Positions 1-11,361 of a stretch of DNA of 64,000 nucleotides are shown here, one piece after another. The stretch's first letter is position 1. Each line of letters opens with the position of its first letter. A program made the position numbers and the translations under genes. The notes under the pieces were generated by a model. The model saw only the letters and a program-made list of their open reading frames with translations, ran no database searches and had not been told where the DNA came from. The DNA is from Annona cherimola (taxonomy: Eukaryota > Streptophyta > Magnoliopsida > Magnoliales > Annonaceae): the NCBI GenBank assembly GCA_030490835.1, contig CM059975.1:2879579-2943578 (forward strand), read 5' to 3'.

Positions 1-128
1 ACACAGTAACAATCCTCTCTCTCCCTCTCTCCCTCTCTCCCTCTCTCCCTTTCCCTCTCTCTCCCTCCCTGCCGGCACAGATGCCCTTCACGGTTCGCGT
101 TAGTGCCTCTCTCTCTCTCGCTGGCACA
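1..128. repeat. CT-rich low-complexity tract
   Basis: The first 70 bases are a run of CTCTCTCC-type units, followed by a second short CT run near 110-120. This is a pyrimidine microsatellite. Such tracts are common in plant 5' leaders and promoters, but no gene start can be tied to it here. Confidence 0.7.
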
Positions 129-899
129 TCTTCTTCCTCCTCGCATGCCACATCGAGGTCTAACAGTATGCTCAGTTTGGGCTTCTGGTGTAATTAGCAA
201 TTCCCGTTTATTTGGCGATCGTTGCATTTTCAAGTTTTAGAGAGAGGTATATTGGATCCTGTTTCCCATTTAAAACCGATCGTTCGTCGTCTTTCCTGTT
301 TCCTCCCTGCCATTGCGTCCGTCCGTCGTCCTTCTATTTACTGGTCTGACTCTATTATGTTCCTAAACTACACGGTTTCTTCCCCCGATGGGCTGCATGA
401 TCTAATCCAGAAATGGGCTGCCACGGGAGTTTTTTTCCCCCAATGCGTGAAATGGGAATTTATGTTAGGTTGAGTTCGTTCAAACAGTTGAATTCTATAT
501 GATGGCTTTCAGTTACCTTTACCGAACCCAAGCCACAACTGTGATGGGTGGGTGGAGAATCCTTCCTTTGAATTTGCAGATGGAAATTAATAGAGTGAAA
601 CGAGGGAGGAATGGTTGGGTGTTAGAATTCATAGGTATCCATTTCTGGAGTTAGAATTCTGTAAGAAGAAACTACGTATATTCTTATCTGCAATCCTGTA
701 AAAAGCTTCTAAATCATGTGATCGCTTGCTTATCTATTTTTCTAAAGCAGTTCATTAGATTTGATTGATATATCTGTTGCCAGTGCCAATCCTGTTTTTA
801 TGATGTGTCTTTTGATGATGAAACTGTTTCTATGTTGTCTGTTACCTCACTGCAATTTATCACTGTCTATTACTTGTGACATATATATGAGTTAACATA
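129..899. other. No recognisable gene
   Basis: Mixed-composition DNA with stop codons in all frames at short intervals. The longest open stretch (222-473, 83 codons) has no recognisable motif. It could be leader or intron of a gene lying off the left edge, but nothing in the window proves this. Confidence 0.4.
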
Positions 900-1080
900 A
901 TTATGATGTTTTTAGGAACCGATTTGGAACCGAACCGGAACCGACCCGCACCTGAAAAAATTGGGTTGGGTAGGCTCCAGACCGACCCGGTCTAAAATAG
1001 GGTAGGGTAGACATTTTTAAAAATTGGGTAAGGGTAGGTTCCACCCCTACCCGGGTACCCGGACCGACTTGCACCCCTAC
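900..1080. repeat. GC-rich transposon-like repeat end
   Basis: A block of repeated GGAACCGA, GACCCG, GGGTAGGGTAG and CCCCTACCCGGGTACCC motifs in otherwise AT-rich DNA. The composition changes sharply on both sides. It resembles the dispersed repeats often seen next to plant DNA transposons. It ends exactly where the duplicated block at 1080 starts. The family is not identified. Confidence 0.4.
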
Positions 1081-1905
1081 TTATAGCTTTGAATAATGAT
1101 AGAAGGGCTTCCAATCAAAAAAAAAAAAAAAACGATAGAAGGGCTCAATCATAATTCAACGACCCGTGATTTTTACACAAATTTCAATACATTTGTGCAA
1201 TCTAGACAACTCACTACCCTTAACTTATTTTAAGATATTGAACTAGGATCTAAAAAATTATTTTGATTGGAGTCTTAGGCAGGCCACAAAATCAAATTAT
1301 ATTATGAAAAATAAATTACCGTTAACATTTTTTACTATTTTACAAAGAGCATTAAATTTTTTTACTAACGATGATGTGAAGTTAAATTAAATAAGGTTAA
1401 ATGTGTTAGATTTCATTTGATCTTCACGTAAGTACGAAATAAAAGGTTTACTTTTTTTATTTTGATAGAAAAAAATAAAATGTTTATTTTGAATTACCGG
1501 CCACAGTAAACGCAATTCTAGAGTGAGCCATACCGAAAAAGCCCAATTGCAGAAGAGGATATTAATTTTTTTTTTTTATGGATATGTTTAAAGTTAATTT
1601 CTCGTTCTGTCATCCAGTCCGTTAGATGTTCATTCCGTGATTGAATTTATGAAAATTATAGCAATTACTCCCCAAAATGCTCATTATGGTGCAATTTTTC
1701 CGTCCCATCTAGTTTAACGGCTTCGGTCGTGTTTAATCCAATAAAAGAGCGAAGAGGCTGCATTGCATAGGAAGCGTGTACGCCCAATTCAGGGCTCAGG
1801 AGCGCTCCTCGGAGCCCGATACGGTACTGCCTTCGCCATTTTTGCTGCCTCCTCCTCTTCCCTGCTGCTGGGGAGATCTTCGAATGCTGTGCAAAACCCC
1901 TTCGC
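1080..1905. repeat. Duplicated block, copy A (DDL upstream region)
   Basis: From 'cttatagctttga' to 'tgctgtgcaaaacc' this block is collinear and highly similar to 6628-7465. The two copies share small indels only; an extra poly(A) and 'gatagaagggct' repeat is present here. Copy B lies just upstream of the first DDL coding fragment, so this is probably a duplicated promoter or 5' leader. A GC-rich stretch at 1760-1900 (CTCCTCCTCTTCC) looks like leader sequence. After 1905 the copies diverge. Confidence 0.8.
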
Positions 1906-2791
1906 ATGGTGGCCGAACCGTCAGATTGCCCACCTGAAACACACAAAATAAACAGAAGATGGGGGGTGAAAATATATTTATAAAGTACATCAGATAAGTA
2001 TCACGTGCTTTAGAAATTTATTATAGACTAGTTGGAAATAAATGGCCAACGACAAGGATTAATAGTCTTCTTTTGAAAATTTAGCTGAAGTCTACACTTT
2101 CAAAGAAAGAAAAATTGAACACGAAAGCTGATATGACTAAAAAAGTAGACTCTGTCAATCATAAAATGAATACAGATAAAAAAAAAATGATTTCTTTTTG
2201 TAAAAATCAGTACTGATAATAAACTGTATAAGTAAAGGGTGAAAATATCAAAGAATAATTTAAGTGTTTGGATAGATGCAAATGGTGGGATTAGAATGGG
2301 TATGATGGGTATAAAGTGAAAATAAATGCGATAGTCATATGAAGAAATGTGAAGATTATTAAAACTTAGAGATAAAAATGAAGACAAAGTAAAATAATTA
2401 AGTATTTATTGCCTTTGAATTTTTCATTCCTACCCATTTCATTTCATTTTTAATTTATCGAAGAGTTACTAGAGATCGAAAAATAGAATGATGACGGTAG
2501 CGGATAATCAATGGAAATAAAATAAAGGAAGATAAGATTTATGAGCCTCGGTGTAAATTTATGAAAATTGGCTAGTTGGCAGTAATATATAAAATCAAAT
2601 GAGAAGATAGATGTACGTAAATAAAGATGAAAAAAAAGTCAAGAACTTCTACTCAAAATAGCGTTGCAAGTTTTAAGAAATTTTATGCTAATTAACGCAA
2701 GAAGCATTCAAGAGTTTTGGTATCGATTTGCAATAGCTGAAAACAATGGTAATGCACGCAGTTTCCGGATTATTGAAAAAAATAAAAAAAT
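1906..2791. other. AT-rich spacer, no gene seen
   Basis: AT-rich sequence between the duplicated leader block and the copy-A DDL coding remnant. Open frames here lack motifs. It corresponds in position to 7466-8313 of copy B but is not visibly similar to it. Confidence 0.4.
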
Positions 2792-2895
2792 AAATTCTGT
2801 TCATAGTTGGTCTCCGAAGTATGCAAGGTCTAGTTCACCAATTTCCGGATATCCAAATGGTCTACGCGGCTATGTAAAGAGGGAGAACAGTAAAA
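2792..2895 (+). pseudogene. DDL N-terminal exon remnant, copy A
   Basis: This 104-bp stretch matches 8314-8416 almost base for base. In one frame it reads as a Ser/Arg-rich peptide with YARSSSPISGYPNG, the same piece found in copy B at the start of the RS-rich N-terminal domain of the DDL-like gene. It is cut off on both sides by unrelated AT-rich DNA. It is the downstream end of a tandem duplication that also includes 1080-1905, about 5.5 kb from its partner. It is not a functional exon. Confidence 0.65.
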
Positions 2896-3439
2896 TCACC
2901 GAAACCTTTTTTATTTTTTAAAAGTTATATATATATATATACGTCTAAAAAATATTAAAACTTAATACGTATACAAAATATATCTAAATTAATGGTTTAT
3001 AAACAAATTTAAACAATTAAAAATAGTAAATTTTGCTTCTGAATATATTAGAATTTCAATGCACTTATTTGCATTGAATTAATTTCTCAACAATGCGCAA
3101 GTCGTTCTCACTGCAGAGATGTTTATTAATGTGCACGTTTTCATTTTCTCACAGATTATTTAATATTTTAATATTATACTTTTTCAATTATTTTCCATTT
3201 TAAATGCACTCCTGTGACTTTATTTACTCTAATTTTATTCCTAGTGTTTCTTACCACTCATACAAAATTCCATTTTTGATTCTCAGTCCATTGTACAATC
3301 CCAAAAAACCCCCTTGCCGAGCCTCCCCTGTGTTTGGTTGGTGGGATCCTAGGCATGTCATTTTCGAGTGTACGTTTTAATTTCATTTCCCCAAGATACT
3401 TAGAAAAAATGGCCATTGACTTTAGGCGAGTCATTTTCG
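2896..3439. other. AT-rich spacer, no gene seen
   Basis: Contains a short (AT)n run near 2927-2942 and otherwise only AT-rich DNA without motifs. Confidence 0.4.
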
Positions 3440-4330
3440 AACATACGTGTTAACACCCCATCATTGGGCCCACAAAAATGGATAAAATGGAAACAAGATT
3501 CAAGCCCAACTAAATTCAATGCAAAAGGAAGTTCAAGCCAGCTAAGTGGGTCATCCTGAACTCAGCCCACGGGAGCGAAGCTCCACCAAGCCTCGAAGCA
3601 GCCTTTTCAACAAACCGGGTCCGGCTCACAAAGAACGAAGCTCCTACAGGGCACCTCAACGGGCTCCACAAAGCAGCCCACCAGACGCAGCAAACGGGCT
3701 TAGCCAAACTTTAACCCACCAGATCCAGCCCACCAAGCCTCAGGAGCAGACTTCTCTACAACTTTGGGCATCTACAACGGGCCACCCAAAACCATGGGTT
3801 TAGCCAAGCTCTAGCCCACCAAGTCAAGCCTATGGACCAAGTCCAACTCTTTATGTAGCCCAAGACCCATGATCCCATCTCAAGCCCAAGCCCATGGACC
3901 AAGTCCATGACCTCAAGAGAGCCCAAAGCCCACTCCTACACCTATAAAATGAGGTGCACCCCTCTCCTCAAGACACACTTGAAGAGAGGCATCCCAGAGG
4001 GGAGGACGGGAGTCTGCAGCAACGCCCCAGCGTCCCGCTTTTCCTGCTCTACGAGCTCCAAGTTTCTCTTTTACGCCTCCTTTTCCATCTCTCCCATTCT
4101 CTCAAATCTTTTTATTTTCCCCCTTTTACGCCATGTAAACCGCCTCGGGTTGGCAGATTTTGCCATATTTGCTTCAATCTGAAGACTAGGATCCCGAACT
4201 CTGCACGACTAGTGCCTTATTTCATTAAACAGGGGTTGATCTCCCTTTAAAGATCAGTGGCGACTCCATTTTTTTTATTTTTGCGTGCGTGTTTGAGTTA
4301 ACGCCCGGCAAGGCAGGTGCACGTGGGTCC
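3440..4330 (+). repeat. LTR-like retrotransposon remnant
   Basis: Begins with TGTTAACACCCC and contains a TATA-like CTATAAAATG at about 3942, followed by a CTCC-rich leader. Near 4250 comes 'agtggcgactcc', a motif typical of the LTR/5'-leader junction of plant Ty3/gypsy elements. Repeated short words (AGCCCA, CCACCAAG) lie between. No protease, RT or integrase coding follows, so it is best seen as a solo LTR or leader fragment. The boundaries are estimates. Confidence 0.45.
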
Positions 4331-4579
4331 ACGAATCTCAGCATAATACGCTACCGTTATGCTGCCGGATTTGTGACTTAACCCGTGTACGGAAAGCCCC
4401 GTCTTAGTCATTATGCTGCCGAACTCACGAGAAAACGCCCGTACGCCAACCTTTCTAAAAAACGTGAAGCCTAATGCGTTTTACTCCATGTGAATGCAGG
4501 AAAACTAAGCCCAAGTCATTGTTCAACACGATCTAAATTTCCAAGGTGAAGAAAACCATTCCGAGCCCATTGTAGTGTT

Positions 4580-5396
4580 GGCCCCGAGTTAATGGCAAAA
4601 CCCAAGAGGGGAGGGGTGAATTGGGTTCTTAAAAATTCTTTGGTAAATTAAAACTTAACCCCTTGAAAGTTTAATCCCCTTGATGAAACGTGATATGAGA
4701 TAGAATGAGTGGGTGCAAATGGAATATAAAATACAAGCAATCAAACCAAACAAGAGACAACAATATATAGTGGTTCGGGCAACCTTCCCTACTCCACTCT
4801 TACAAGCACACACCCGTTGTATCTTGGGTTCCACTATTGTATTTTCAATACAATCTAGAGCATCCGCTCTCTTCTAGATTCTAGCTCTAGGGGGCATATA
4901 CAATAATCACTTGTTGGTGAGACCAACTCCAACCAACCAAGTTCAATCTATTGGTGAGACAAACTCCAACCAATCAAGCAAAACCCGTTAGTGAGGCAAA
5001 CTTAAACCAACCCCCTGTTTTGCTTCTTCTTGAATTCGGTCTCCAATACCGATCCAAGGCAACAACACAAAACAAAATAGACAAAAGAGAAATTACACTT
5101 TACAACGTGTATTCGATAAACTCCGGAAGCTCCTTGTCTTGTGGAGATGATAATCTTGGAAGCACACTTGAAAGTTGTAGCACTTGAAGCTTCAATAGTT
5201 ATTCAAATAACTTCAACACACTTGAATATTAGAAGATGGAAGCTCAACTTGTGTTTTCCTCTTTCTTTCCTCCTTCTCTCTTATCTTCACGTTCATTCTT
5301 CAATTGTATATATAGAGGAAAAAAGGTTCTAGCCGTTGGAGTGGAGGTTCACGTGCATCTAGAGCTCCAACGTTCTGATTTTCGACCGTTACGAGT
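4580..5396. repeat. Dispersed repeat with short tandem units
   Basis: Starts with the 'aacccaagaggggagggg' type sequence common in plant retroelement flanks and includes 'gtggttcgggcaac'. At 4914-5005 a unit of about 45 bp (ttggtgagac-aactccaacca) occurs about three times imperfectly. No coding domain is visible. The element class is uncertain. Confidence 0.4.
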
Positions 5397-5665
5397 TGAA
5401 GTCGCATATGGAGTCGACTTCGGATGAGTGGAGTCGACTTCGGATGGGTGAAGTCGACTTGGGATGCGACTTCGTCTTGTTAAAACTCGCTGTCAACTCT
5501 CTGTCCAAAATTCTATCTTTGAAGTTGCAGATGAAGTCGACTTGGGTTTGTTGAAGTCGACTTGGGATGAGACTTCACTTTGCTGTCTGTCCGAAGTCGC
5601 AGGCGAAGTCGACTTGGGTCTGGGACTTCACCCAAGTCGCAAGTGAAGTCGACTTGGGCTGAGAC
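5397..5665. repeat. GAAGTCGACTT minisatellite
   Basis: The core GAAGTCGACTTGGGATG or its variant GAGTCGACTTCGGATG recurs about seven times (near 5413, 5433, 5451, 5532, 5552, 5606 and 5644). It is interspersed with ACTTCAC units. Spacing varies from about 20 to 80 bp. The core contains the palindrome GTCGAC. Confidence 0.7.
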
Positions 5666-6627
5666 TTCACTTTGCTGAACTTGCAATTCATGAACTTTGA
5701 ACTCTTAAAACTTAAATTATTTCACATTTTCATTTTCATACACATAATTAGAGATAAAATATCTGAGAACACTTAGACAAATGTATTAGATCCTTTTTAA
5801 TGATATTTCAATTATCTGTTAATCATCAAAATCAAATTAATCATTCTTAAAGCAAGCATATGATCAACATGTAGCGCTCGTGGCGGGTGCTACAGTACGT
5901 TTCATTAATTTAAATTTTCAAATATTTCAAAAAATGTTGTTTTCTTTTTGTCTGAATTTTATAATTTATTGATCAATATACGTGAGTTATTGGCTTTCGG
6001 GATTACTTTTTACAAATAAATATTTCTATGGGAAAAAATTAGTGGTATTGGTGGAAGACGATCGAAAAACAAAAGTTGTGCAACACAGCATTGGGGAAAA
6101 TTCGATATTCCATTAATACGATGGTAAAGAGTGCCGTTACACAAAAGTGATTTCTTGAAATTTTATACATTTTCGGGCTTCGGCCACACCTTCACGATTG
6201 ATAAAAAAAATATCTTAATTAATTGTATTTAGTATTATTTATTAGTTTAAAGATAAAATTTATAAAAAACAAATATGGCGTGAGTACATTTGTTTGATAA
6301 TATGTCTTTACGCATAAATTATAAAAAAATAATTAGATTTATTCACATTTGCATTAAAAATATAATAATACTTTGTAGAATCATTTATTGTCATATTAAT
6401 AATATTTTAGATGATTTAGATATTAAAAATGCAAATTTAAATAAGATATTTATCATCAAAAAAGTAATTATGTTTATTTTATAGGCTTTGTAGATGGGAC
6501 CGTTTGAAATTTTTTTGTTTTTTACACAACAGTTCATACGTGGGGATAATTTTGCAAAATCATTAGTTATCTGTAAAGATTGCAAAATCCAAAACAGGTA
6601 AGGCCGCTCGTAAGAGTACTATCCGCT
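5666..6627. other. AT-rich spacer, no gene seen
   Basis: Very AT-rich, with open frames only because of composition (for example 6290-6484). No domain, RNA gene or clear transposon end was recognised. Confidence 0.4.
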
Positions 6628-7465
6628 TATAGCTTTGAAAATAATGATAGAAGGGCTCAATCATAATTCAACGACCCATGATTTTTATGCAAATACATTC
6701 GTGCAATCTAGACAACGCACTACCCTTAACTTATTTTAAGATATTGAACTAAGATCTAAAAAATTATTTTGATTGGTGTCTTAGGCAGGCCACAAAATCA
6801 AATTATATTATGAAAAATATATTACCATTAACATTTTTTACTATTTTACAAAGAGCATTAAATTTTTTTACTAACGATGCTGTGCAGTTAAAGTAAATAA
6901 GGCTAAATGTGTTAAATGGATTAAATTTCTTTTGACCTTCACGTAAGTATGAAAATAAAAGGTTTATTTTTTATTTTGATAGAAAGAAAATAAAAGGTTT
7001 ATATTTTGTTTTGAAGGAAAAGTGCAAGGTTTATTTTGAATTACCGCCCGCCCACAATAAACCCAATTCTAGAGTGAGCCAAACCCAAAAAGCCCAATAG
7101 CAGAAGATGAGACTAAAGTTATTTTTTCTTTTTTGATGGATATGTTTAAAGTTAATTTCTCGTTCTATCATCCAGTCCGCTAGATGTTCATTCCGCGATT
7201 GAATTTATAAGGATTATAGCAATTACTCCCCAAAATGCTCATTATGATGCAAAATTTCCGTCCCATATAGTTTAACGGCTTCGGCCGTGTTTAATCCTAT
7301 AAAAGAGCAAAGGGGCTGCACTGCGTAGAAAGCGTGCACGCCCAATTCAGGGCTCAGGAGCGCTCCTCGGAGCCCGGTACGGCGCACTGCCTTCGCCATC
7401 TCCGCTGCCTCCTCCTCTTCCCTGCTGCTGGGGAAATCTTCGAATGCTGTGCAAAACCACTTCTA
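6628..7465. repeat. Duplicated block, copy B (DDL upstream region)
   Basis: Partner of 1080-1905, with the same order and high identity. It ends with a GC-rich segment (7330-7450, including GCCTCCTCCTCTTCC) that looks like a 5' leader, followed by 'tagggttttcctccg', a typical plant leader motif. The DDL N-terminal coding remnant starts about 0.65 kb downstream, so this was probably the promoter and 5' UTR of that gene. Confidence 0.75.
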
Positions 7466-8119
7466 GGGTTTTCCTCCGCATTTTCTAGTACGGCAGTCCC
7501 CATGTTGTTTTATTTTATTTTATTTTTAAAGATTTCTTTTGGTCGTTTTATTTTATTTTATTCTGTCGTGATTTCCTACATTATTTTATTTCCCTCGTCG
7601 TCCTGGTATTTGCAGTTTTTAGGGTTCTTCCTTCATGCGGAGGGACTTCCATGCAATGGTTGAGAATCGTGATGCTTGTTGTAATTAGAGAATTGAAACT
7701 CTATTGGAAAAAAAAAAATCCTTTTTAGCTGGACTGCTGGAGTACAATCTGAGACGGGTTGCTGCTAACAACATTCCCAGCACTGCTCTGCGGAGTAGAT
7801 GCTGTGAATTTTAAGCTGCAGTGAAACTGGACATGCAGTGGATTTGAAGCCCAAGCGCCCAACATTTCTTGATTTTACAGTGGATTTTATTTTTCCTGGC
7901 AGACATCTTTCTCTGTGTCTGTCTCCGTAATTCCATTGTTGTTTGAATCTGCCGCATGCATGTTGTTACCTGAATTCTAATAGCATGCTTTCCATTTTGT
8001 TTCCAATATGCCTTTAGCTAATGGGTTTTAACGACTAATATGGGTTGGTTGCACGTCTAAGATGACAAAACAGTGATTGAGCTGCATAGGCTCAGATTAC
8101 TTTTAAACTTTCTTTCTGG
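7466..8119. other. Probable DDL leader/first intron, no coding seen
   Basis: T-rich sequence between the leader-like block and the first RS-rich coding fragment. It contains the TTTTATTTTATTT runs typical of plant introns and no coding motif. Confidence 0.35.
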
Positions 8120-8607
8120 TGGGAGGTCTCCAATCTGTCGGCGTTCGCCTGATCGCTTGAATTCTCTCGTGTGAGGAAGGTCACGACCCTCATAGAAGGG
8201 GCTCACCTAGAAAAGAAAGCTCGTCGCCGAGGCATCAGGGCTCCCTAAGGCCAGGATCGCCTGTCAGGACCGTTTCTCCTCATAGGACCAGATGATGTGC
8301 AAGGGAAAAAAAAAAATTCTGTTCATAGTTGGTCTCCGAAATATGCAAGGTCTAGTTCACCAGTTTCCGGATATCCAAATGGTCTACGCGGCTATGTAGA
8401 GAGGGAGAACAGTAAAACAACAAAAAGGGTAGATCTATATCAGCAGCTTGGCAGTCTCCTTCTCCACTTACCAAACGTTTGAGGCGAGCTCAGGCAGATT
8501 GGCAAATGTAAAAGGTGAAGGAGAGTTCTTCAGTTTCTCGGTCCCCTTCTCCACGTACTAAATGGTTGAAGCGAGCTCTGGCAAATAGGCAAATGGAAAA
8601 GGTGGAG
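8120..8607 (+). pseudogene. DDL: DDL pseudogene: RS-rich N-terminal exon fragment
   Basis: DDL (DAWDLE, the plant SNIP1-like protein) is a nuclear RNA-binding FHA protein that helps process primary microRNAs; its N-terminus is Arg/Ser-rich. Translating this segment in shifting frames gives GRSPICRRSPDRLNS, then SPRKESSSPRHQG, YARSSSPVSGYPNG, SPSPLTKRLRRAQADWQM and SRSPSPRTKWLKRA. Frame changes and stop codons (for example TAA after ADWQM) separate the pieces, so it is broken. The last two pieces are tandem copies of an SPSPRTKxLxRA module. The fragment stops at 8607, where a 4-kb LTR array is inserted, and resumes at 12114. The link to DDL rests on the downstream exons, which carry clear DDL motifs. 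Confidence 0.6.
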
Positions 8608-8679
8608 TGATGTGGGACAACACTTTCATAAATTAGGGTATAAATTATTTTAGGATGTTTGTTTCTAGGATTTGTTATA

Positions 8680-8966
8680 GGGTGTGATTGGTTGAGGTTA
8701 AAACTTTTTGGTGGAAAATTTGTAGGCTAAAAGTTATCAAATTAATAAAAAATGATGTGACATGATAAGGATAATGATGATGTGCAAAGAAAAAGTTAAA
8801 AGAGATGAGTTAGTTATATGAGAGTTGTGTGGAAATAATTGAAAAATATGGTAGTTTGTATAGAAAAATGCAAAAAATAACAAAAAAATAAGGTAGTTAC
8901 GAAGAGTGAAAAATTATTGATCGAAAAGTTTTGGTTGACATTTTTTTAGCCCAACCAAACACACCC
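8680..8966. mobile_element. MITE nested in LTR a
   Basis: About 287 bp with terminal inverted repeats GGGTGTGATTGGTTG and CAACCAAACACACCC. It interrupts sequence that is continuous in the sister LTR at 11523-12113. It is non-coding and AT-rich. Related copies occur elsewhere in the window (for example 19236-19480 and 58380-58633). Confidence 0.75.
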
Positions 8967-9069
8967 ATAATTTTTTGAAAATACTAAAAGATCTTCTTGG
9001 ATATTTTAGGATATGTTAAAATAAACTTGTCTTTATTTTAAGTTTATTTCTCTAAGAAGTTTATTTAAA

Positions 9070-9340
9070 GGATGTATTTGGGAAGCAATAACACTTTTAA
9101 ATGAAAAATTTTTGGTGTAAATTTTTTTTGAAATGAGAGAAAATGACGCGGTATGATAGGGGCAATGATGATGAAGTAAGAGAATAAAATGAAAGTAGAT
9201 AGGTTAGTTGTACGAGTAATAATGTAGAAATGATTGAAAATAAAATAGTTTGTATAGAAAAATATAAAAAATAATTAAAAAAAGAGTAGTTATGAAGAAT
9301 GAAAAGTTCTATAATAAAACAAATGGGGACAAAATACGTA
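9070..9340. mobile_element. Second MITE-like insertion in LTR a
   Basis: This segment is absent from the sister LTR c'. It shares internal words with the first MITE (gataggttagttgta, tagtttgtatagaaaaat, tagttatgaagaatgaaaag). The ends are degraded, so the boundaries are approximate. Confidence 0.5.
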
Positions 9341-9756
9341 ATTTTTAAAAAAAGATTACACTTATAATAAGTGTTGCTAAAATATAGTAGTATGTTCACC
9401 TATAAGTACAACCCTTGTAAGTCCCAAGGGAACATCAATTTGAAATTTATAGAAGTGTTTCCCCGATTTCTCTACTATTTATTTTTATTCTTGTCTTCCC
9501 TCTTTATTCTTCTATTCTTTCTTTCTCTCCTGTCTTGTTATTTTCCTTCCTACATCTTTTTTACTTTATCTTTCCTTACTCATCTTTCTTTTATATTCTT
9601 CTCTACTCCTTTAAGTCTTTCTCCTGCCTTATTTCTCTCTCCTAATTGTCTTTTATTTCTCCCTATTCTTCTTTTCTCTCTCTATTTAGAGGATCTTCTC
9701 TCTTTCTTCCGAAACCTTTCCTGTTTTCTTGATTTAGGCCATCCCGTCCTATGTCA

Positions 9757-10298
9757 ATTAGTATCAGAGTGAAACCTGGTGAGATATATATATATTTTAA
9801 AAAAACTCCTCCATCTTCTGGCTATTGATTTCAGCAAAGTACTGGAATTTTGGGAGAGATCTACTCCATCAGAACTTTCAATACCAATCCCTGAATTCCT
9901 GAAAAAAATTGAAAAGCATTTTTCCATGTTTCAGAATTTTGCAAAATATCTTCGACTTATAGAAAATTTGAGAATTGTCCCAGAATTTTTAGAAATTACA
10001 GAAGCACTCATGATTTGTCTGAATTGCAAGTCAACCTAATTTTAGAATTTTAGAAAGGTCCGTCTTTAGAAAATTTCGGAATTATAGTGACTTCCAGAAA
10101 CTTGCAAAACAGTCCGTCTGAATTTTGAAAAAAAATGAAGTTTTGGGTTTAAAGATCACAATTTTTTTGTGATGAAGTTTTGGCCGACTAACAAGATGTC
10201 ATTCCAGCATGTTGGATTACACTATTAATTCTTGCCAAAGTTGTAGAAAGTTCAAAACAAAACTCAAGGACAATTTTTTTTTTCTAAATCAGAGAGAA
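9757..10298 (+). mobile_element. Non-coding interior 1 (PBS to PPT)
   Basis: Starts with attaGTATCAGAGTG, close to the initiator-tRNA primer site TGGTATCAGAGC. It ends with 'aactcaagga' and a purine tract (aaatcagagagaatgatg) directly before LTR b, as at the 3' end of Ty3/gypsy elements. Only about 540 bp lie between the LTRs and no gag, protease, RT or integrase is present. This is a TRIM-like or internally deleted element that could only have moved in trans. Confidence 0.65.
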
Positions 10299-10741
10299 TG
10301 ATGAAGGACGTGAAGATATTTTCATAAATTAGATAGAGTTTGGATGATTTTAGGGTGCTTGATTCTGTCTTGAATTTGTTAGAATATTTTAGAAGATGCT
10401 AGAAGATTTTTTAGAATCTATTAAAATAAATTTGTATCTATTTTAAGTTTATTTCTTTTAGAAGGTTACTTAAAGTATGCAATTTGTTACAAAAAGATTT
10501 AAGGAGCATGACAATTGGAGTTTTACAAAAATACTTCTAGTTTTTCTACTCTCTCCTCCTATCTTCTTCTTTCTCTTTGCTCTTTCTTCTATCTTCTTTT
10601 CTACTCCTTGAAGCCTTTTTTTCTTGCCTTATTTCTCTCTCTTTATTCGTCTTTGATTTCTCTGTATTCTTCTCTTCTTTCTTATTGAGAGAATCTTCTC
10701 TCTTTCCTTTCTTTTGATCTAGGCTATCCCGTCCTACATCA
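10299..10741 (+). mobile_element. LTR 'b', shared by two interiors
   Basis: 443 bp from TGATGAAGGAC to GTCCTACATCA. It aligns with LTR a outside the MITE insertions. It is followed by the primer-site-like sequence attaGTATCAGAGC. It serves as right LTR of interior 1 and left LTR of interior 2, so the array reads LTR-interior-LTR-interior-LTR. Confidence 0.7.
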
Positions 10742-11361
10742 ATTAGTATCAGAGCAAAACTTGGTGATTTTTTTTTTATCTCCCCATACTGATTTCTACG
10801 ACCAACCAAGTTCAAGGCCCATCGCTGGGATCAGCTAATTCTGTGCAATTCTCTTCATTAACTCCATTGGTGTAGCAACATTGATTCTTCTATAGAGTTC
10901 CTGTTGTTCACTTCCACAATTCTATGTTGACAAATTCTAGAGTTTAGTGGAAATTTCAGCTTGTTTCTAGTGTTGCTCTACTTTTTGGAAACTTTCAAAC
11001 AAGCCTTCCCACTTGCTAGCTTTTGTTGAAACATCCTTTATTTAGAAAATTTTAGAAAACACAAACCAAATATTTCTAGAAGCCCCTTTGCTTGCTGAAA
11101 TTTGGAAAATCGGTTCACAGCTATTGAATTTTTGCAAGGTGCCCCTCAATTTCAGAAAATAGCAAAAATTACAGTGACTTCCAAACATTGGAAAATAGTT
11201 TTCTGAGGCTTAAATATGACAAGTAGCATCTTTGGTGATAAAGTCTTGGTTTGCTAATAAGATGTCATTTCATCATGCTGCATTGTACTATAACTTCTCG
11301 CCAAAGTTGAAGAAAGTTCGTTGTAAAACTCAAGGATGAATTTTTTCTAAATCAGGGGGAA
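10742..11361 (+). mobile_element. Non-coding interior 2 (PBS to PPT)
   Basis: Begins with GTATCAGAGC, ends with 'aactcaagga' and the polypurine tract atcagggggaatgatg. It is similar along its length to interior 1 (shared 'agatgtcattcc', 'cgccaaagttgaagaaag'). It is 620 bp with no recognisable coding domain. Confidence 0.65.

Larger units (their letters stand above)
8608..9756 (+). mobile_element. LTR 'a' of Ty3/gypsy-type array
   Basis: Begins TGATGTGGGAC and ends GTCCTATGTCA, an imperfect inverted terminal repeat as expected for an LTR. It is followed at once by a primer-binding-like site. The 3' half is pyrimidine-rich (CTTTCTCTCC) with 'cacctataagtacaaccc' as a TATA-like region near 9398. 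It is longer than sister LTRs because two MITE-like insertions (8680-8966 and about 9070-9340) sit inside. The flanking 5 bases (tggag) nearly match those after 12113 (aggag), compatible with an old target duplication. Confidence 0.7.

Noticed and set aside
6290..6585. Overlapping 64-codon frames on both strands
   Set aside because: AT-rich composition artefacts with Ile/Asn/Lys-rich translations and no domain.
8431..8607. Gypsy gag or pol C-terminus (SPSPLTKRLRRAQ resembles TRSRAKK-type ends)
   Set aside because: The RS-rich modules fit the N-terminus of DDL, lie outside the LTR boundary, and are followed in order by clear DDL exons.
9371..9772. 133-codon plus-strand frame rich in Leu, Ser and Phe
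   Set aside because: It is the pyrimidine-rich half of an LTR; CTT/TCT runs create a long frame with no domain.
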